NCBI GenBank assembly: GCA_011391865.1
Contig: JAABPV010000010.1
Coordinates: forward strand, 1 to 53,004
Direction: 5' to 3'
Source of the DNA: Desulfobulbaceae bacterium
GTDB lineage: Bacteria > Desulfobacterota > Desulfobulbia > Desulfobulbales > Desulfobulbaceae
DNA: 53,004 nt
Positions 51,555-53,004 of this stretch are shown piece by piece. The number at the start of each line of letters is the position of its first letter. The first letter of the stretch is position 1. The position numbers and the translations under genes are program-made. The notes beneath the pieces were generated by a model. That model was not told the DNA's origin. It worked only from the letters and a program-made list of their open reading frames with translations, and made no database searches.

Positions 51555-52580
51555 CTATTTGCCGAAATTGCAGACCGGGTAATGGCAGATGGCGCAGTTG
51601 CGGCAGAGGCCGCCGTGGCCCATGGCCGCGAAGTCCTCGCGGCAGAGGCGTTCTCCGGCGAGAATGCGCGGCAGGATTAAATCAAAGACCGTGATCTTGT
51701 GGAACATGCCGCAGGCGGGCAGGCCGAGCACCGCTGCTTGGCCGATTCTGCCGCAGAGAAACATCGCGCCGGGCAGCACCGGCGTGCCGTAGACAATATC
51801 CTCGGCACCAGCCTCGCGGATGCCTGCGCGGGTCACGTCGTCGGGGTCAACTGACATGCCGCCGGAAGTGATGACCAATTCCGCGCCCGCCTCCAAGCAA
51901 AGGCGGATTTCCGTCGCGATCAGAGCCGCATCGTCCGGGGCAAAGCCGACCCGAACCACTTCCGAGCCGAGCGCGGCCAGCTTGCCGCGCAGCACGGCCT
52001 CAAATTTGTCCTCGATCCGGCCATAAAAAACCTCGCTGCCGGTGATCACCAGCCCAGCTTTGACCTGCGCCAGCGGCAGCACGCGCACCAGCTTCGCGCC
52101 TTCGGCGGCAATCGCCGCCGCCTGCTCCACCAGCGGCCGCTCGCCGACCAAAGGAATCAGGCGCAGGGCCGCCACCTGCTCGCCCTGCTTCACCGGCGTA
52201 TTATCATGCAGGGTCGCGCACATCACCTCGCCGAGGAGATTGAAACGGAGCAGCGCCTCTTTGTCGATCTTCAGCAGGCCGTCGTGCGCGGCCTTGATGC
52301 CCACTTTGCCCTCATGCACGTCGTCGGAATATTCCGTGCCGCTCCCAGCGGCAGCAGCGGCCATGAGCAAGGCGGCCTCGTTCTCGTGGATTTCCTCCGC
52401 CGACAGCTCCAGCACATAGACATGCTCCTTGCCCAAAGAGCGCAGCCGCTCCACATCTTCCGGGCGGATGATGTGCCCTTTCTTGAAAGCCCGGCCTTTG
52501 CACTTGCCCGGCACGATTTCAGTGATGTCATGGGGCAGCACCATGCCCACAGCCTGCGCAACCGGTATTTGCCGCTTCAT
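51555..52580 (-). CDS. Molybdopterin-binding protein (MoCF/MoeA-type domain)
   Basis: The 341-residue protein begins MKRQIPVAQAVGMVLPHDIT, like MoeA, and has the molybdopterin-binding MoCF domain (GLVITGSEVF, about 178-190; LVITSGGMSVDPDDVTRAGI, about 238-257). It ends in a cysteine-rich segment (CRNCAICHYPVCNFGK). Members join molybdenum-cofactor assembly or related redox-enzyme maturation. The start at 52580 is the family start; a longer frame to 52700 is unlikely. It converges on the Rpn-type gene. Confidence 0.8.
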   Translation of the reverse strand: MKRQIPVAQAVGMVLPHDITEIVPGKCKGRAFKKGHIIRPEDVERLRSLGKEHVYVLELSAEEIHENEAALLMAAAAAGSGTEYSDDVHEGKVGIKAAHDGLLKIDKEALLRFNLLGEVMCATLHDNTPVKQGEQVAALRLIPLVGERPLVEQAAAIAAEGAKLVRVLPLAQVKAGLVITGSEVFYGRIEDKFEAVLRGKLAALGSEVVRVGFAPDDAALIATEIRLCLEAGAELVITSGGMSVDPDDVTRAGIREAGAEDIVYGTPVLPGAMFLCGRIGQAAVLGLPACGMFHKITVFDLILPRILAGERLCREDFAAMGHGGLCRNCAICHYPVCNFGK

Positions 52581-52714
52581 TTGTTCTGAATCCTCTCTTG
52601 TTTTGCTGGCAGCGTTTGTTCTTTCTGGTACTATAGCCGGTTGCAGCCCGGAATGCGGAGCGCTTTCTGCGGCGCGCGGCTTTTTTTCATTCCAACCCAA
52701 CCGGAAAGCACACC

Positions 52715-52894
52715 ATGATCAGCCAGCAGCTGTTAGACATCCTCGCTTGCCCGAAATGCAAAGGGCCGATACATCTCGCTGAAGCAAAGGACGGCCTTGT
52801 CTGCCCCGCCTGCCAGCTTGTCTACGAAATCCGGGACGAAATCCCGATCATGCTCATCGACGAAGCCAAACCGCTGCGGCAGGCTACAACCTGA
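52715..52894 (+). CDS. Trm112-family small zinc-ribbon protein
   Basis: The 59-residue protein reads MISQQLLDILACPKCKGPI, then LVCPACQLVYEIRDEIPIMLIDEAKPL. The two Cys pairs (CPKC, CPAC) and the ending DEIPIMLIDEA are those of the Trm112/YcaR family. In bacteria these small proteins are usually encoded near lpxK/kdsB or methyltransferase genes; none is present here. The ORF is short but the motif match is clear. Confidence 0.85.
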   Translation: MISQQLLDILACPKCKGPIHLAEAKDGLVCPACQLVYEIRDEIPIMLIDEAKPLRQATT

Positions 52895-52926
52895 TGAGTT
52901 TTTGCAATTTTCTTTGCTGTTTCAAA

Positions 52927-53004
52927 CCGTGGATTCAAGTTCCAAGTGCAATTTTTTGGCAAGTTCCCAAGAATAGCTTTTTTGGCGTGTTGAAGCCAAG
53001 AGAT
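52927..53004 (-). mobile_element. IS30-family element, right copy (3' end only)
   Basis: The outer end is at 52927, where the terminal repeat begins CCGTGGATTCAAGTTCC (52927-52951). The element runs rightward out of the window. It has the same orientation as the left element. Confidence 0.8.
52935..53004 (-). CDS. IS30-family transposase, C-terminal fragment cut by window edge
   Basis: The minus strand reads SLGFNTPKKLFLGTCQKIAL then stop (TGA at 52935-52937). The LGFNTPKKLF segment is the usual end of IS30 transposases (LGFxTPxEvF). The stop codon lies inside the terminal repeat, which is common in this family. It complements the N-terminal piece at 1-38. Confidence 0.85.
   Translation of the reverse strand, partial: SLGFNTPKKLFLGTCQKIALGT

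Noticed and set aside
1..53004. Composite transposon bounded by two IS30 copies
   Set aside because: The content includes core genes (dnaE, glyS, nadB, nadE), and the edges more likely reflect assembly breaks at repeats.

Overview
The window reads as a contig from an anaerobic, GC-rich Gram-negative bacterium, most likely a Desulfobulbales-type member of the Desulfobacterota. Supporting points are three futalosine-pathway menaquinone genes (mqnX, mqnE, mqnC), a membrane NapH-like ferredoxin with its small CxxC partner, a NifA-like sigma-54 activator, a Bat (aerotolerance-type) operon, a class II-type glyS, and very heavy gene decay between genes. A cable bacterium or a close relative is possible, but the sequence alone cannot prove it. 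Both ends lie in IS30-family elements in the same orientation, which is the usual reason for an assembly break.

Layout. 1-5.5 kb: IS30 end, cobalamin riboswitch, pterin-binding methyltransferase, mqnX, a sigma-54-activator fragment, a phased TTTAAA array, a SLATT-like membrane protein and a NifA-like regulator. 5.5-19 kb: two tRNA-Ser genes with promoter and terminator, then mostly housekeeping genes: SH3 protein, NapH-like ferredoxin, CorC-type transporter, nadB, SulP permease, DUF2301 protein, nadE, a PAS histidine kinase, glyS and mqnE. 20-26.5 kb: accessory region with an orphan antitoxin, an exact 21-bp repeat array, a DNase-like gene, a broken CHAT gene, mqnC, a Roco LRR-GTPase, palindromes and a ParD/RelE-type pair. 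26.5-31.4 kb: dnaE carrying a 443-residue intein with a LAGLIDADG endonuclease. 31.4-33.3 kb: small DUF4926/DUF6883 genes and a second AT-rich phased array. 33.3-42.6 kb: polymorphic-toxin island with a tail-collar-like secreted protein, a short RHS protein with a NucA/NucB DNase tip, a ComJ/Nin-like inhibitor as immunity protein, an 1882-residue SpvB/YD protein, then a HigB/HigA pair. 42.8-53 kb: batBC-batD-batE, a large secreted CFI-box protein, an Rpn-type nuclease, a molybdopterin-binding protein, a Trm112-like protein and the second IS30 end.

Three unusual themes stand out. First, five intergenic arrays of short motifs repeat every 19-23 bp; two keep an exact 21-bp register over 11 and 17 units although the units differ. 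Each array has its own motif. Second, small pieces of other genes lie between genes. Four are pieces of this window's own dnaE (44-109 bp, about 86-98% identical by eye, all in the dnaE orientation). They lie at the borders of accessory modules, and two form direct repeats around the HigBA pair. Third, the RHS tip plus immunity gene recreate, inside a polymorphic toxin cassette, the NucA-Nin (ComJ) nuclease-inhibitor pair known from Bacillus competence.
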